Source of the DNA: an uncultured Clostridia bacterium
GTDB lineage: Bacteria; Bacillota; Clostridia; TANB77; CAG-508
NCBI GenBank assembly: GCA_934167755.1
Contig: CAKPLT010000008.1
Coordinates: forward strand, 1-64,000
Direction of reading: 5' to 3'
Length of the DNA: 64,000 nucleotides
Part shown: piece by piece, positions 52,886 to 61,531 of the stretch
Numbering within the stretch: position 1 is the first letter of the stretch
Layout of the letters: each line of letters opens with the position of its first letter
Notes under the pieces: generated by a model
Database searches by the model: none
What the model saw: only the letters and a program-made list of their open reading frames with translations
What the model was told of the DNA's origin: nothing
Made by a program: the position numbers and the translations under genes

Positions 52886-53731
52886 TTATTTCAATTCAAT
52901 TATAGCAGTTCCTAATCCATATCCTTCTTTTTCAACTCTAAAAGAATGGATTTGATCTGAATTACAAACACTACAAATTCCACAATCTATTATGTTTTCT
53001 ACTTTCAATCCCTCTTGTTCCAAAATTATTTTATTTATCTCTACTGTATCAATAACCCATCTGTCTTCTCCTTGTATTGGAACTATTAATTGGTCAATTT
53101 TTTTCAAATCTTTAAACTCATTGTAATATGGTTCTTGTACATCTTTATGAACCTTAAAATGGCATTTTCTTATACTTGGACAAATGCAACAAATTATATC
53201 TTTAGGATCGCAATTATATTCTTCTTTCATTTTCTTGACAGCTTCAATTGAAATTCTCTGCAATGTTCCTTTCCATCCTGAATGAACATTTGCTACTACT
53301 CTCTTTACAGGGTCAAAAAATAACATTAAAATACAATCAGCATTTGTCGTAGCTAAAGCCATATCTCTACTATTTGTTATTAATCCATCTATTTCATTGT
53401 ATTCACTTAAATTAAAATCTGGTTCATCTGTATTTACTTTTGCATCAACTCTTTTTATATTCTTTGTATGTGCTTGATTTGGCTTTACTATATTTATATA
53501 TTTTATACCAATTGAATCTGATAAGTCTTTATAATCTTTTATAGCTTTATTATATTCTTCTTTTGATAATTTTTGAACATCTTTAGCTCTTGCTGTTCTA
53601 TAATTTCTATCTAGTCCTATTGCATAAGCATGGCTTATTATGTCATCATATTCTAACAGTTTTTTAAATTGTAAATATTCTATTCCATTCTTTTTTATAT
53701 GAACTATATTTTCATTTGATAAATCTTTCAA
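52886..53731 (-). CDS. pgeF: peptidoglycan editing factor PgeF (YlmD family)
   Basis: A 281-residue purine-nucleoside or laccase-like fold enzyme. Marks: NQAHT near 85, DGLITNSRDMALATTNADCI, VVANVHSGWKGTLQRI and the late CxxC region (CGICSVCNSDQIHSFR). Metal ligands are the His in QAHT, the Cys of NADC and the His of HSGWKG. It prevents wrong amino acids in muropeptides. The start is TTG, with AAAGGATG 8 bases upstream. Many Clostridia keep this gene near division genes; here it sits between addB and the LD-carboxypeptidase gene. Confidence 0.9.
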   Translation of the reverse strand: MKDLSNENIVHIKKNGIEYLQFKKLLEYDDIISHAYAIGLDRNYRTARAKDVQKLSKEEYNKAIKDYKDLSDSIGIKYINIVKPNQAHTKNIKRVDAKVNTDEPDFNLSEYNEIDGLITNSRDMALATTNADCILMLFFDPVKRVVANVHSGWKGTLQRISIEAVKKMKEEYNCDPKDIICCICPSIRKCHFKVHKDVQEPYYNEFKDLKKIDQLIVPIQGEDRWVIDTVEINKIILEQEGLKVENIIDCGICSVCNSDQIHSFRVEKEGYGLGTAIIELK

Positions 53732-53762
53732 TTTTTTATCATCCTTTCAATTTATTCACTTC

Positions 53763-53819
53763 ACAAGGGTGTCCCTTATGGTAAATTTTTTTACCATTAA
53801 TGAGTGTCCCCACTGGTAA
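53763..53819. repeat. GGGGACAC palindromic repeat, copy 2
   Basis: Reverse complement of 49581-49638 with few changes (AGGGTGTCCC ... GGTAAA ... TTTACCATTAAT-AGTGTCCCCA-TGGTAA). The addB stop (53797-53799) lies inside, so the last codons of addB (TSGDTH) are read from the repeat. Confidence 0.78.
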
Positions 53820-56800
53820 TTTTTTGCAAAATCTCTTCTTTGCTCTTTTTATCAATGTAATTATATTTGTTTTCACAACCACCCATATTAAAACCACAAA
53901 CACTCTTGTAATCACAGTATTTGCATGGTGTCTTTTTGTCTTTGTAATAAGGCTTTAAGTCTATACTTCCACCCAGAATTTCTTTAGATATTTGCTTAAG
54001 TACTGTATACATATATTTTTGCAAACTTTCAAATTGTTCTGCTGTTACTCCACTTGTTTTCTTTTCACTCAAATTTCCTTCTTTGTCAATATATGCTGGT
54101 ACAAGTGCAGATGCACCTTTTTCTAAATTCTTATCATGTAATTTTACTACTTTTACATCTGCTAAAATAAGTCCTTTCATTTTAAAATTTGCTCGTATTT
54201 TTTCTTCTATTTCTTCTTGTTCCATTCTTTTGTCCGCTTTTATCATTTGTTCTAACATACTAAAATATAATATTCCAGCAGGCATTAAATCCTCTTCTTT
54301 ACATGTTGCATCTAAATATGTTAATAATTGAATTTGCAAACCTGCATACACTTCATTTAAATCGATATTTTTTGCTGATGACTTATAGTCTATTATTCTT
54401 AAATATTTTCCGTTTTCCCCTTGTGCTGTGTCTATTCTATCTATTTTTCCTATTATTTCTATTTTTTTACCATCTTCTAATGTTAGTCTTATCGGCTTAT
54501 ATTTTCCTTTTTCTCCGAATTCTAATTCAGTTCCTAATACCTCAAATCTACTTTGTACTATTGTCTCTATAATATATTTTAAAGCTTTTTTTATTATCTT
54601 TTTTAATCGTATAACTAATGCTCTATATTTTGCTGTTGATGTAAATATATAATTCTTATTTTGTCCTAATTTTTCATCTACTATTTTATTGATTATTTCA
54701 GATAGTTCCTCTTCAGTAATTTCTTCTAATTGTTTTCCACTTTCTTTAACAGTTCCAAAAAATTCGTCTATTACCTCATGTATAAATGTACCTGTATTTA
54801 AAGTCTGTATTTTTAATTCTTCTTGTGGTTTTATTTTTAATCCATATTGTAAATAATATGAAAATGGGCAACTTCTATATCTTTCTAATTTTGATATACT
54901 TGTTACTAAAGTATTTCCATATAATTTATCTATATTCTCTTTTTCTATTTTTTCTGGTATATTTGTATAGTTTAGCCCTTTTAAACTTTGTGTTAATTTT
55001 TCATTCCATTCAATATCTTTTTTATAATAATCAAATATATAATACCAAATTTTATCTATATCTTCTTGTTCTTTTAATTTACTTATATTGTTTATTAACT
55101 CTTCATATGTTGTTTTCTTATTTAATACTTCGTCTCTGCCACTTATTATATCGCTTTGTTCTTCAATCATAGTATAAATTTTCTTTATTTTATTTATTAA
55201 CATTGATGGTCTTAATGCTTTTCCTTGCATATCTGATGATGAATATAATAAATACAATTTTTCTTCTGCTGTAGTAAATGCTTTATATATGTTAAAATTA
55301 TCTTCATATAATTTTTCTATTGTTCCTTTTGCGAGTTCTATTCCATCTTGCATTAAAGCATCTCTGTCTGTGTCATTTAGAAAGCCTTCATCTTTATGAA
55401 TACTTGGAAATTCTCCATCATTTAACCCTATTATAAATATTGCTTTTACCTTATGACTTCTTGATCTGTCTACATCTCCCATAATTACTTGGTCTTGTGT
55501 ACCTGGTATTTTTGTTAAATTACTATTTTTAAATCCAACTTTTAATATTTGAGCATATTTATCTATTGTCATTTTGTCATCTTTAAATACTAATACTATT
55601 TCATCTAATATTTCTATTATGGTATTTAAACTACTTTCATATTCATTTGCTAAGTCTATTTGTCCTATCTTTTCCAATTCTTCTATTTTCATTTGAATTT
55701 TTTCTTGAATTCTTTGCTCTATTAAAAATTCAAATATTGATTTTGATATATTTTCTACTGTTTTATTTTCATCAATTTTTATTTTTAATTTCATTAGTGG
55801 ATTCACTAAATCTTTTCTTATCTGTTCTAATCTATCTATTTCTGCATTTTCTTTTTCTTCATTTTTTCCATATACAAATTCTTTTTTCCATTTATTTTGT
55901 TTTATGCCCCATTTTAAACAATACTTTTCAAGTTTAAAAATGTCGTCTTCTTCTAATCCTGAAAATCCTATTTTTATATAATTAAAAACTGCTTCATGTG
56001 ACCAATTTTTTATAAATATTTCTAATATTGATAAAATGTATTGTATTAAAATATTTTGATTTAAATCTCTATTTTCATCTATAAATATTGGAATATCATA
56101 TTTATTAAATATCGCTCTTGCTAAACTTGAATATATTGATATATTTTTAGTTATTATTGATATATCTCTATATCTATATCCTTCATCTCTTACTAATTTT
56201 AATATATTTTTTGCTACTTCTTCTATTTCTGAAAATTGATTTTTGGCTAAAAATAATTGTATATTTTTTATTTTACTTGAATATTTTATAGCTTTGTTAT
56301 TATATAAATTTTGTTCTAAATGCATTAGTTCTTTATTTTTAAATCTATATGTATTTTCTAATTTTATTTCTTCTACATTTGTATTACAATCTTTAGCAAC
56401 TTCTAATAATTTCTTTACAGTTCTTTCATTTGAATAAAATATATCTGTGTCTGGATTTTTTGCATCATGTATTTCATCTGTACAAATTGTTACTGTTACT
56501 TGTTTTGCTATTTGTACCAATTTTTTTATAATTTCATATTCTTGACTTGTAAATCCAGCAAATTCGTCTATATATATTAATAAATTTTTAAACATATCTG
56601 TTTTTTCTATATTTTCTGCAAGTATTGTTAATAAATCTGTTTCATCTATATATTTTCCTGATAATTGTGCTTCAAAGTTTTCATATATTGTGCACATGTC
56701 TTTTAGTTTATTTTTCAAATATATATCTTCTTGTTTCTCCATTTCTTGTTTTAATTGTTCTACACTTATTGCATGCTTTTTGAATTCTGTTATTGCTGTT

Positions 56801-57150
56801 TCTGCCATATCCACATTTTCATCAGTTTTGCCAAGAAATTTTAATTCTTTTTTGTTATTATTTAATATTGAATATATAAGCATTGCTTTTCCGCATTTAC
56901 TTAAATTTGTTTCCGTTTTTCCACCAATCTCATTTATTACTCTATACGACATTCTACTTAATGTAACTACCTCTGCATTTAGTACCGCTTCTGTATCTAT
57001 TGCTTCCATTAATTTTTTTTCTGCAGTAAATGAGAATTGTTCTGGTGTTATTATTAATATTTTTTCTTCTTTTACCTTTTCCGCAATTTCTCTATAACAG
57101 TACTCGCTTTTTCCTGTTCCTGCTCTACCATATATTATTCTTAAACTCAT
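53797..57150 (-). CDS. addB: ATP-dependent nuclease subunit AddB
   Basis: A 1117-residue subunit of the AddAB helicase-nuclease that processes double-strand breaks for recombination. The N-terminal P-loop is GRAGTGKSEY. The C-terminal RecB-type nuclease shows RIIDYKSSAKNIDL with the catalytic Asp and Lys. Iron-sulfur ligands are the Cys of RYRSCPFSYYLQ and the late CKYCDYKSVCGFNMGGC. Full length. The ATG at 57150 is chosen over 57156 because GGAGG must be spaced from it. addA does not follow; pgeF does. The C-terminus is altered by a repeat. Confidence 0.93.
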   Translation of the reverse strand: MSLRIIYGRAGTGKSEYCYREIAEKVKEEKILIITPEQFSFTAEKKLMEAIDTEAVLNAEVVTLSRMSYRVINEIGGKTETNLSKCGKAMLIYSILNNNKKELKFLGKTDENVDMAETAITEFKKHAISVEQLKQEMEKQEDIYLKNKLKDMCTIYENFEAQLSGKYIDETDLLTILAENIEKTDMFKNLLIYIDEFAGFTSQEYEIIKKLVQIAKQVTVTICTDEIHDAKNPDTDIFYSNERTVKKLLEVAKDCNTNVEEIKLENTYRFKNKELMHLEQNLYNNKAIKYSSKIKNIQLFLAKNQFSEIEEVAKNILKLVRDEGYRYRDISIITKNISIYSSLARAIFNKYDIPIFIDENRDLNQNILIQYILSILEIFIKNWSHEAVFNYIKIGFSGLEEDDIFKLEKYCLKWGIKQNKWKKEFVYGKNEEKENAEIDRLEQIRKDLVNPLMKLKIKIDENKTVENISKSIFEFLIEQRIQEKIQMKIEELEKIGQIDLANEYESSLNTIIEILDEIVLVFKDDKMTIDKYAQILKVGFKNSNLTKIPGTQDQVIMGDVDRSRSHKVKAIFIIGLNDGEFPSIHKDEGFLNDTDRDALMQDGIELAKGTIEKLYEDNFNIYKAFTTAEEKLYLLYSSSDMQGKALRPSMLINKIKKIYTMIEEQSDIISGRDEVLNKKTTYEELINNISKLKEQEDIDKIWYYIFDYYKKDIEWNEKLTQSLKGLNYTNIPEKIEKENIDKLYGNTLVTSISKLERYRSCPFSYYLQYGLKIKPQEELKIQTLNTGTFIHEVIDEFFGTVKESGKQLEEITEEELSEIINKIVDEKLGQNKNYIFTSTAKYRALVIRLKKIIKKALKYIIETIVQSRFEVLGTELEFGEKGKYKPIRLTLEDGKKIEIIGKIDRIDTAQGENGKYLRIIDYKSSAKNIDLNEVYAGLQIQLLTYLDATCKEEDLMPAGILYFSMLEQMIKADKRMEQEEIEEKIRANFKMKGLILADVKVVKLHDKNLEKGASALVPAYIDKEGNLSEKKTSGVTAEQFESLQKYMYTVLKQISKEILGGSIDLKPYYKDKKTPCKYCDYKSVCGFNMGGCENKYNYIDKKSKEEILQKITSGDTH

Positions 57151-57234
57151 CTGCATCCTCCATGAATTTCCGCATTCCTTATTTTCTTCCAGTATTATAC
57201 ATTATACCAATTTACCTGTCAATAATTTTATCAA

Positions 57235-57475
57235 ACTTTTGTTTATATATTGATTACTATACAAAAGACTTGAACTATAAATTTTGAATGAAGTGCCGAA
57301 TGTGCATAAAGAAATTTTAGAAATTCTATGCAGTTTTATGGAAAGAGTTCACGAGAGTGGAAGGAAGCCATAAAATAAAGTAGAATTTCTTAAATTTCGT
57401 AATAAACCGAGGAATGTAATGAAAAGCTTATAGTTTAAGTCTTTTTATAAAATGTCAGTCAAAACTATTAAATTA
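57235..57475. repeat. palindromic repeat, copy D
   Basis: The core is as in copies B and C: GCCGAATGTGC, TTTTAGAAATTCTATG, TTTTATGG, TTCACGAGAGTGGAAGG, CCATAAAA, TAGAATTTCTTAAATTT, AATAAACCGAGGAATGTAATG. The inner stem is GACTTGAACTATAAATTTT with AAAAGCTTATAGTTTAAGTC. The outermost GTTAC-type arms are weak or lost, so the edges are approximate. Confidence 0.85.
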
Positions 57476-57556
57476 ATGCAATTATATTTATTTTATATCT
57501 ATAATGTAGTATAATATAAATAGAAGTATATTAATACTCAAAAGGATGTGATTACT

Positions 57557-58072
57557 ATGGATAAAGAATTTTATGAAATAATAAAAGATTTAATAAATAA
57601 CACAACTGTATTAGAAATGAAAAACTATAAGCAACATTATAACACATCATGTTATGATCATTGTATAGAAGTGGCATATTGGTCATATCGTTTTTGCAAA
57701 AAGCATAACCTAGACTATGTTGCAGCAGCAAGAGCTGGAATGTTACATGATTTATTTTTATATGATTGGAGACATTCTAAAAAAATGTTAAATGGCTGGC
57801 ACGCATTTGAGCATCCAAAAATTGCTTTAAAAAATGCCTTATCTATATCTAATTTAACAATAAAAGAACAAGATATAATTTTAAAGCATATGTGGCCAGT
57901 AACATTTCTTCAATTACCCAAATATAAAGAAAGTTATGTGATAACCTTTACTGATAAAATTAGTGCATTGAAATCTTTTTATGAGTATTATAAATCTCAT
58001 TTATTGCAAAAGAGATTTCTTAGATATGCTTATGTATTTTTTGCATTTACAATCTTTAAAATCAAAATTTAA
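57557..58072 (+). CDS. HD-domain phosphohydrolase
   Basis: A 171-residue protein with HD metal-site residues: H35 (SCYDHCIEVAYW), the H65-D66 pair (AGMLHDLFLYDW), and distal H85, H92 and Asp (WHAFEHPKIALK, FTDKISAL). It belongs to the small HD-hydrolase group found in many Firmicutes; substrate unknown. The ATG at 57557 follows AAAGGATG. It is upstream of the gerAB-gerAC pair on the same strand with a 134-bp gap, and a small AT-rich hairpin near 58100-58135 (ATTCCTACATA/TATGTAGGAAT) that may end it. Confidence 0.85.
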   Translation: MDKEFYEIIKDLINNTTVLEMKNYKQHYNTSCYDHCIEVAYWSYRFCKKHNLDYVAAARAGMLHDLFLYDWRHSKKMLNGWHAFEHPKIALKNALSISNLTIKEQDIILKHMWPVTFLQLPKYKESYVITFTDKISALKSFYEYYKSHLLQKRFLRYAYVFFAFTIFKIKI

Positions 58073-58103
58073 TAATTTTATATACATATCAAAAATTGTA
58101 TAA

Positions 58104-58141
58104 TTCCTACATATTTGTAAATACTATGTAGGAATATTTTT
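58104..58141 (+). terminator. terminator after the HD gene
   Basis: ATTCCTACATA pairs with TATGTAGGAAT around a TTTGTAAATAC loop, followed by ATTTTTTAG. Confidence 0.8.
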
Positions 58142-58206
58142 TAGCCTTTTAATATTTTCTCTTTATATTCGAAACTTCAAACTGGCTAAATGAAAGGACT
58201 AAATTT

Positions 58207-59301
58207 ATGGATAATACCAAAATAGGAAATAAAGAAGCAATTGCATTGTTATTAACAATAACATTTAATCATATTATTTTAAATATAACAAAGTCAATTA
58301 TTGATGTTACTGCATCTGCATCACTATTAAATCTTTTATATGTAGGTATAATATCAATTATTTTTACTTGTATAATTTGTTACTTTCTAAAAAAGTTTCC
58401 AACATTTGATTTAATAGATATTTCTGATTATTTAGGTGGAAATTTATTAAAATGGATTATAGGTTTAGCATATATTGCATATTTTATTTTTTTTGCTGGA
58501 ATTTTGTTAAATTTATTTTCATCTTTTTTACAAATAATATATTTTCCTATGACAAAACTTTTTTATATAATTTTATTATTTATAATAGCTGCTGTTCTAT
58601 CTTGTAATATGAAACATAATTCAATATATAGAAGTAATCTAATGTTTTTTCCATTTTTCGTAGTTAGTATTTTACTTTTATTTTTCTCTGATATATCTTA
58701 TTATGAAGTAGAAAAAATTTATCCTATATTTGGCAATGGCTTATATACCACATTTGTATCTGGTTTATGCAACATCTTTGCATTTCAAGCTCTTGCATAT
58801 ATTTATTTTGTGCCTCCTATATTAAAACAACCTGAACAAATAAAAAAGATTTCAGTAATAGCAATCGTTTTGTCTTGTATATTTTTATTAATAAGTGTTG
58901 CTATTATCTTATTCATGTTTAGTGGATTTGTAAAAACAGATGAACTTATGCCATTATATTCTGCAACAAAATATATTGAATTTGGTTCATTTTTTAGAAA
59001 ATTAGATTCTATTTATTTACTTATTTGGCTTATTACATTCATAAGTTATCTAAGTATTACATTAAAATTTTCAAGTAATATTTTAGTAAAACTTACACAT
59101 TTAAAAAATGAATTAATATTTATTATTTTGCTTGCATTTGGTTTATTAATTATTAGTATATTACCAAAAAATCATAGTATTTCAACATATTATTTAAATA
59201 TTATTTATAAATACTCTTTCTTTATTTTAGTTATTGGTGTTTCTACTTTAGTTTTAGCTTCTGCTACTATAAAAAAAGCTGTAAGGAGGTGGTTTAAATG
59301 A
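58207..59301 (+). CDS. spore germination permease, GerAB/KB type
   Basis: A 364-residue membrane protein of the spore germination permease family (amino-acid/polyamine transporter fold) with about ten helices. Marks: the opening IGNKEAIALLLT, the helix-break region GGNLLKWIIG, and FAFQALAYIYFVPPIL near 190-205. Germinant receptors are three-part complexes of A, B and C proteins in the spore inner membrane; B likely binds the germinant. AAAGGA precedes the ATG. gerC overlaps it by ATGA. No A-subunit gene is adjacent. Confidence 0.88.
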   Translation: MDNTKIGNKEAIALLLTITFNHIILNITKSIIDVTASASLLNLLYVGIISIIFTCIICYFLKKFPTFDLIDISDYLGGNLLKWIIGLAYIAYFIFFAGILLNLFSSFLQIIYFPMTKLFYIILLFIIAAVLSCNMKHNSIYRSNLMFFPFFVVSILLLFFSDISYYEVEKIYPIFGNGLYTTFVSGLCNIFAFQALAYIYFVPPILKQPEQIKKISVIAIVLSCIFLLISVAIILFMFSGFVKTDELMPLYSATKYIEFGSFFRKLDSIYLLIWLITFISYLSITLKFSSNILVKLTHLKNELIFIILLAFGLLIISILPKNHSISTYYLNIIYKYSFFILVIGVSTLVLASATIKKAVRRWFK

Positions 59302-60582
59302 GTAAAAATACTATTGCAATAATTTCATTCTTAATTTTACTTGTTATTTTTGCAAGTTCATTTTCAAGTTCTTACACCTCACATAATATGTCAAATCTTG
59401 CATATGTTTTAGCACTTGGAATTGATGTTGGAGAAAATTCAAAAATGAAAATATCTGCACAGTTTACAAATTCTGATTCCTTTTCGCCAAGTAGTAGTTC
59501 ATCTGATGAAGCTAGCAGTATTTTTTTAGTTTCAGGTGAAGCTAATTCAATTTATAGTTGTCTTAATTTAATTAATACTTATATAGGAAAAGAAATTAAT
59601 TTAGCACATTGCAGTGTTGTTGTTTTTTCTGAGGAATTTGCTAAAAACCGGCATTTCTTCTCAAATTTATAGTTTGTTAAATAATGAAGAATTTCGACCC
59701 ACCACAAATTTGGTTATTAGTAAATGTGATGCCTATGATTATATAGACAATGTTAAACCGAATTTAGAGAAATTAACTAATAGTTATTATGATACTTTTT
59801 CAATAACTAATAAATTTACAGGATATTTTTCAGATATAACTGTTGGTGAATTTTTTAATACTTTTTCTAACCCCTCTTGTGATGCTACCGCTATTTTAGG
59901 TGGTCTTGATAAAACAGCAAGGCAAGAAGAAAAAGGTGATAATTCCTCTGATAAAAAAAGCTCATCGGATTTAGATACAATTACAAATCCAGAAGATTTA
60001 ACAGCTGGAAAAAGTACAGTTGAAGGAAAACGAGGTAGTGAAAATATAGGAATTGCAGTTTTTAAAAATGATAAACTCTGCGGAGAATTAACTGCAACAG
60101 AAACAATTTGTCATCTTCTTATTAATAATGATATTGATTCTTGTACTATCTCTGTCGATAATCCATATAAAGAAAATGAAGATAATACTAATGAAAAAAT
60201 TGAACTAAGTTTAATACCTGTAAAAAACTCAAAAATTGAAGTAAAGATTAAAGATAACATACCATACATTTCTGTAAAAATTAATTTTCGTGCATCTATA
60301 CTAACTCTTGTAAATAATACAAATTATGAAGAATCTGATATCATTGAGAAGTTTTCTGATGTTACGAAAGATTATATGAAAAAAGAATTTAATAACTATT
60401 TTAATAAAATTTCAATAGAATATGGAACAGATATTGATTGCTTTTCAACAAAGGCTCTTGCCTATTTTCCAACAATAAATGATTGGAATAATTATAATTG
60501 GTCTGAAAAATTTAAAAATGCAAAATTTGATATTGATATAAATATTGATTCTATTTCTAGTATGTTATTAACAAAAACTTAA
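59298..60582 (+). CDS. germinant receptor C-type protein, frameshifted
   Basis: A Ger(x)C protein, given as one gene. Its ATG overlaps the gerAB stop. The first open part (124 codons) runs through VVVFSEEFAK and then changes frame at an AAAAA run at 59643-59647. Dropping one A gives FAKTGISSQIYSLLNNEEFRPTTNL and a clean frame to 60582. The combined length would be about 427 residues. The protein has an N-terminal hydrophobic segment but no lipobox Cys, which GerC proteins usually have. The middle Ser/Asp-rich insert (NSSDKKSSSDLDTITN) is disordered. C-terminal domain is typical. Confidence 0.8.
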
Positions 60583-60630
60583 AAAATCAAAAATATAAGT
60601 TTATATAAAAAGCTTATATTTTTGATTTTT
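60583..60630. terminator. bidirectional terminator between gerC and yitT-type gene
   Basis: AAAATCAAAAATATAAG and CTTATATTTTTGATTTT are near-perfect arms with A- and T-runs, serving both convergent genes. Confidence 0.88.
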
Positions 60631-60631
60631 G

Positions 60632-61483
60632 CTATTTTTCTTTAAACCCTTTTCCTAATACTTCTCTTGCATTTGCAATAACGACAAAACAATTTCTATC
60701 AATTACATTCGCAATATCTTTAATTTTAGCTACATCCCCTCTTGATGCAGCACATATTAAAACAAGCTTATTTTTATCACTATACATACCTTTTCCATAC
60801 AAGCCTGTAATACCTCTTTTTACTTTATGACTTATAGCCTGTGAAATTTGTTCATTTTTATCAGAAATTATAAATAATAATTTTGTATAATGTACACCTT
60901 CAAAAATTATATCTATCATTTGTCCATATAAATAAATTGCAATTGCTGAATATAATCCTATTTCAATATGTTTAAAAAAAATTACATTTAATCCAATAAT
61001 AATAATATCTATTATTGTTAAATATTTACTCATAGAAATATGCGGGTTGTATGTTTTTATTATATTAGCTATAAGTTCCGTTCCACCTGTCGATGATTCA
61101 ACTCTTAAAATTATTGCTGTTCCTATGCCTATTATTACTCCACCATATATGCATGCTAAAAATCTGTCCGTAGTTATAGGTGGATATTTATCTAATATAT
61201 CTATAAATATTGATAAACTAAAAGTTCCTATCAAAGATTTTATAAAAAATCCCTTACCTAATCTATATCCTGCAAATAAAAATAAAGGTATGTTTAATGC
61301 CATTATCATAGCTCCCATTGGAATTTTTAATAAGTAATATGTTATTGTTGCAACACCTGAAAAACCGCCTGAAGATAGTTGATTTGGTAATAAAAATGAT
61401 GAAACTCCAACTGCCATTATTGCTGACCCGACAATCGTTCCAATGGCATCTACTATAGATTTTTTTATTTTTTTGTTATTCAT
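60632..61483 (-). CDS. YitT family membrane protein
   Basis: A 283-residue protein with five transmembrane helices (YitT_membrane domain: PNQLSSGGFSGVATI, GGVIIGIGTAIILRVESSTGGTELIA as parts) and a cytosolic DUF2179 domain from about 215 (RGITGLYGKGMYS, LICAASRGDVAKIK). Function is not settled. Two glycine-rich motifs and the final domain match family order. A hairpin lies between it and the gene upstream. Confidence 0.9.
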   Translation of the reverse strand: MNNKKIKKSIVDAIGTIVGSAIMAVGVSSFLLPNQLSSGGFSGVATITYYLLKIPMGAMIMALNIPLFLFAGYRLGKGFFIKSLIGTFSLSIFIDILDKYPPITTDRFLACIYGGVIIGIGTAIILRVESSTGGTELIANIIKTYNPHISMSKYLTIIDIIIIGLNVIFFKHIEIGLYSAIAIYLYGQMIDIIFEGVHYTKLLFIISDKNEQISQAISHKVKRGITGLYGKGMYSDKNKLVLICAASRGDVAKIKDIANVIDRNCFVVIANAREVLGKGFKEK

Positions 61484-61485
61484 AA

Positions 61486-61528
61486 AAAATCACCCTTATT
61501 ACAATTATTCGTAATATTGGGTGATTTT
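61486..61528 (-). terminator. terminator of the DUF3298-type gene
   Basis: AAAATCACCC and GGGTGATTTT with inner ATTAC/GTAAT. It begins 4 bases after the stop at 61532. Confidence 0.82.
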
Positions 61529-61531
61529 ATA

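Noticed and set aside
57235..57475. GTTAC-type terminal repeats on copy D
   Set aside because: The outermost sequences do not pair convincingly, so only the core and inner stem are claimed.
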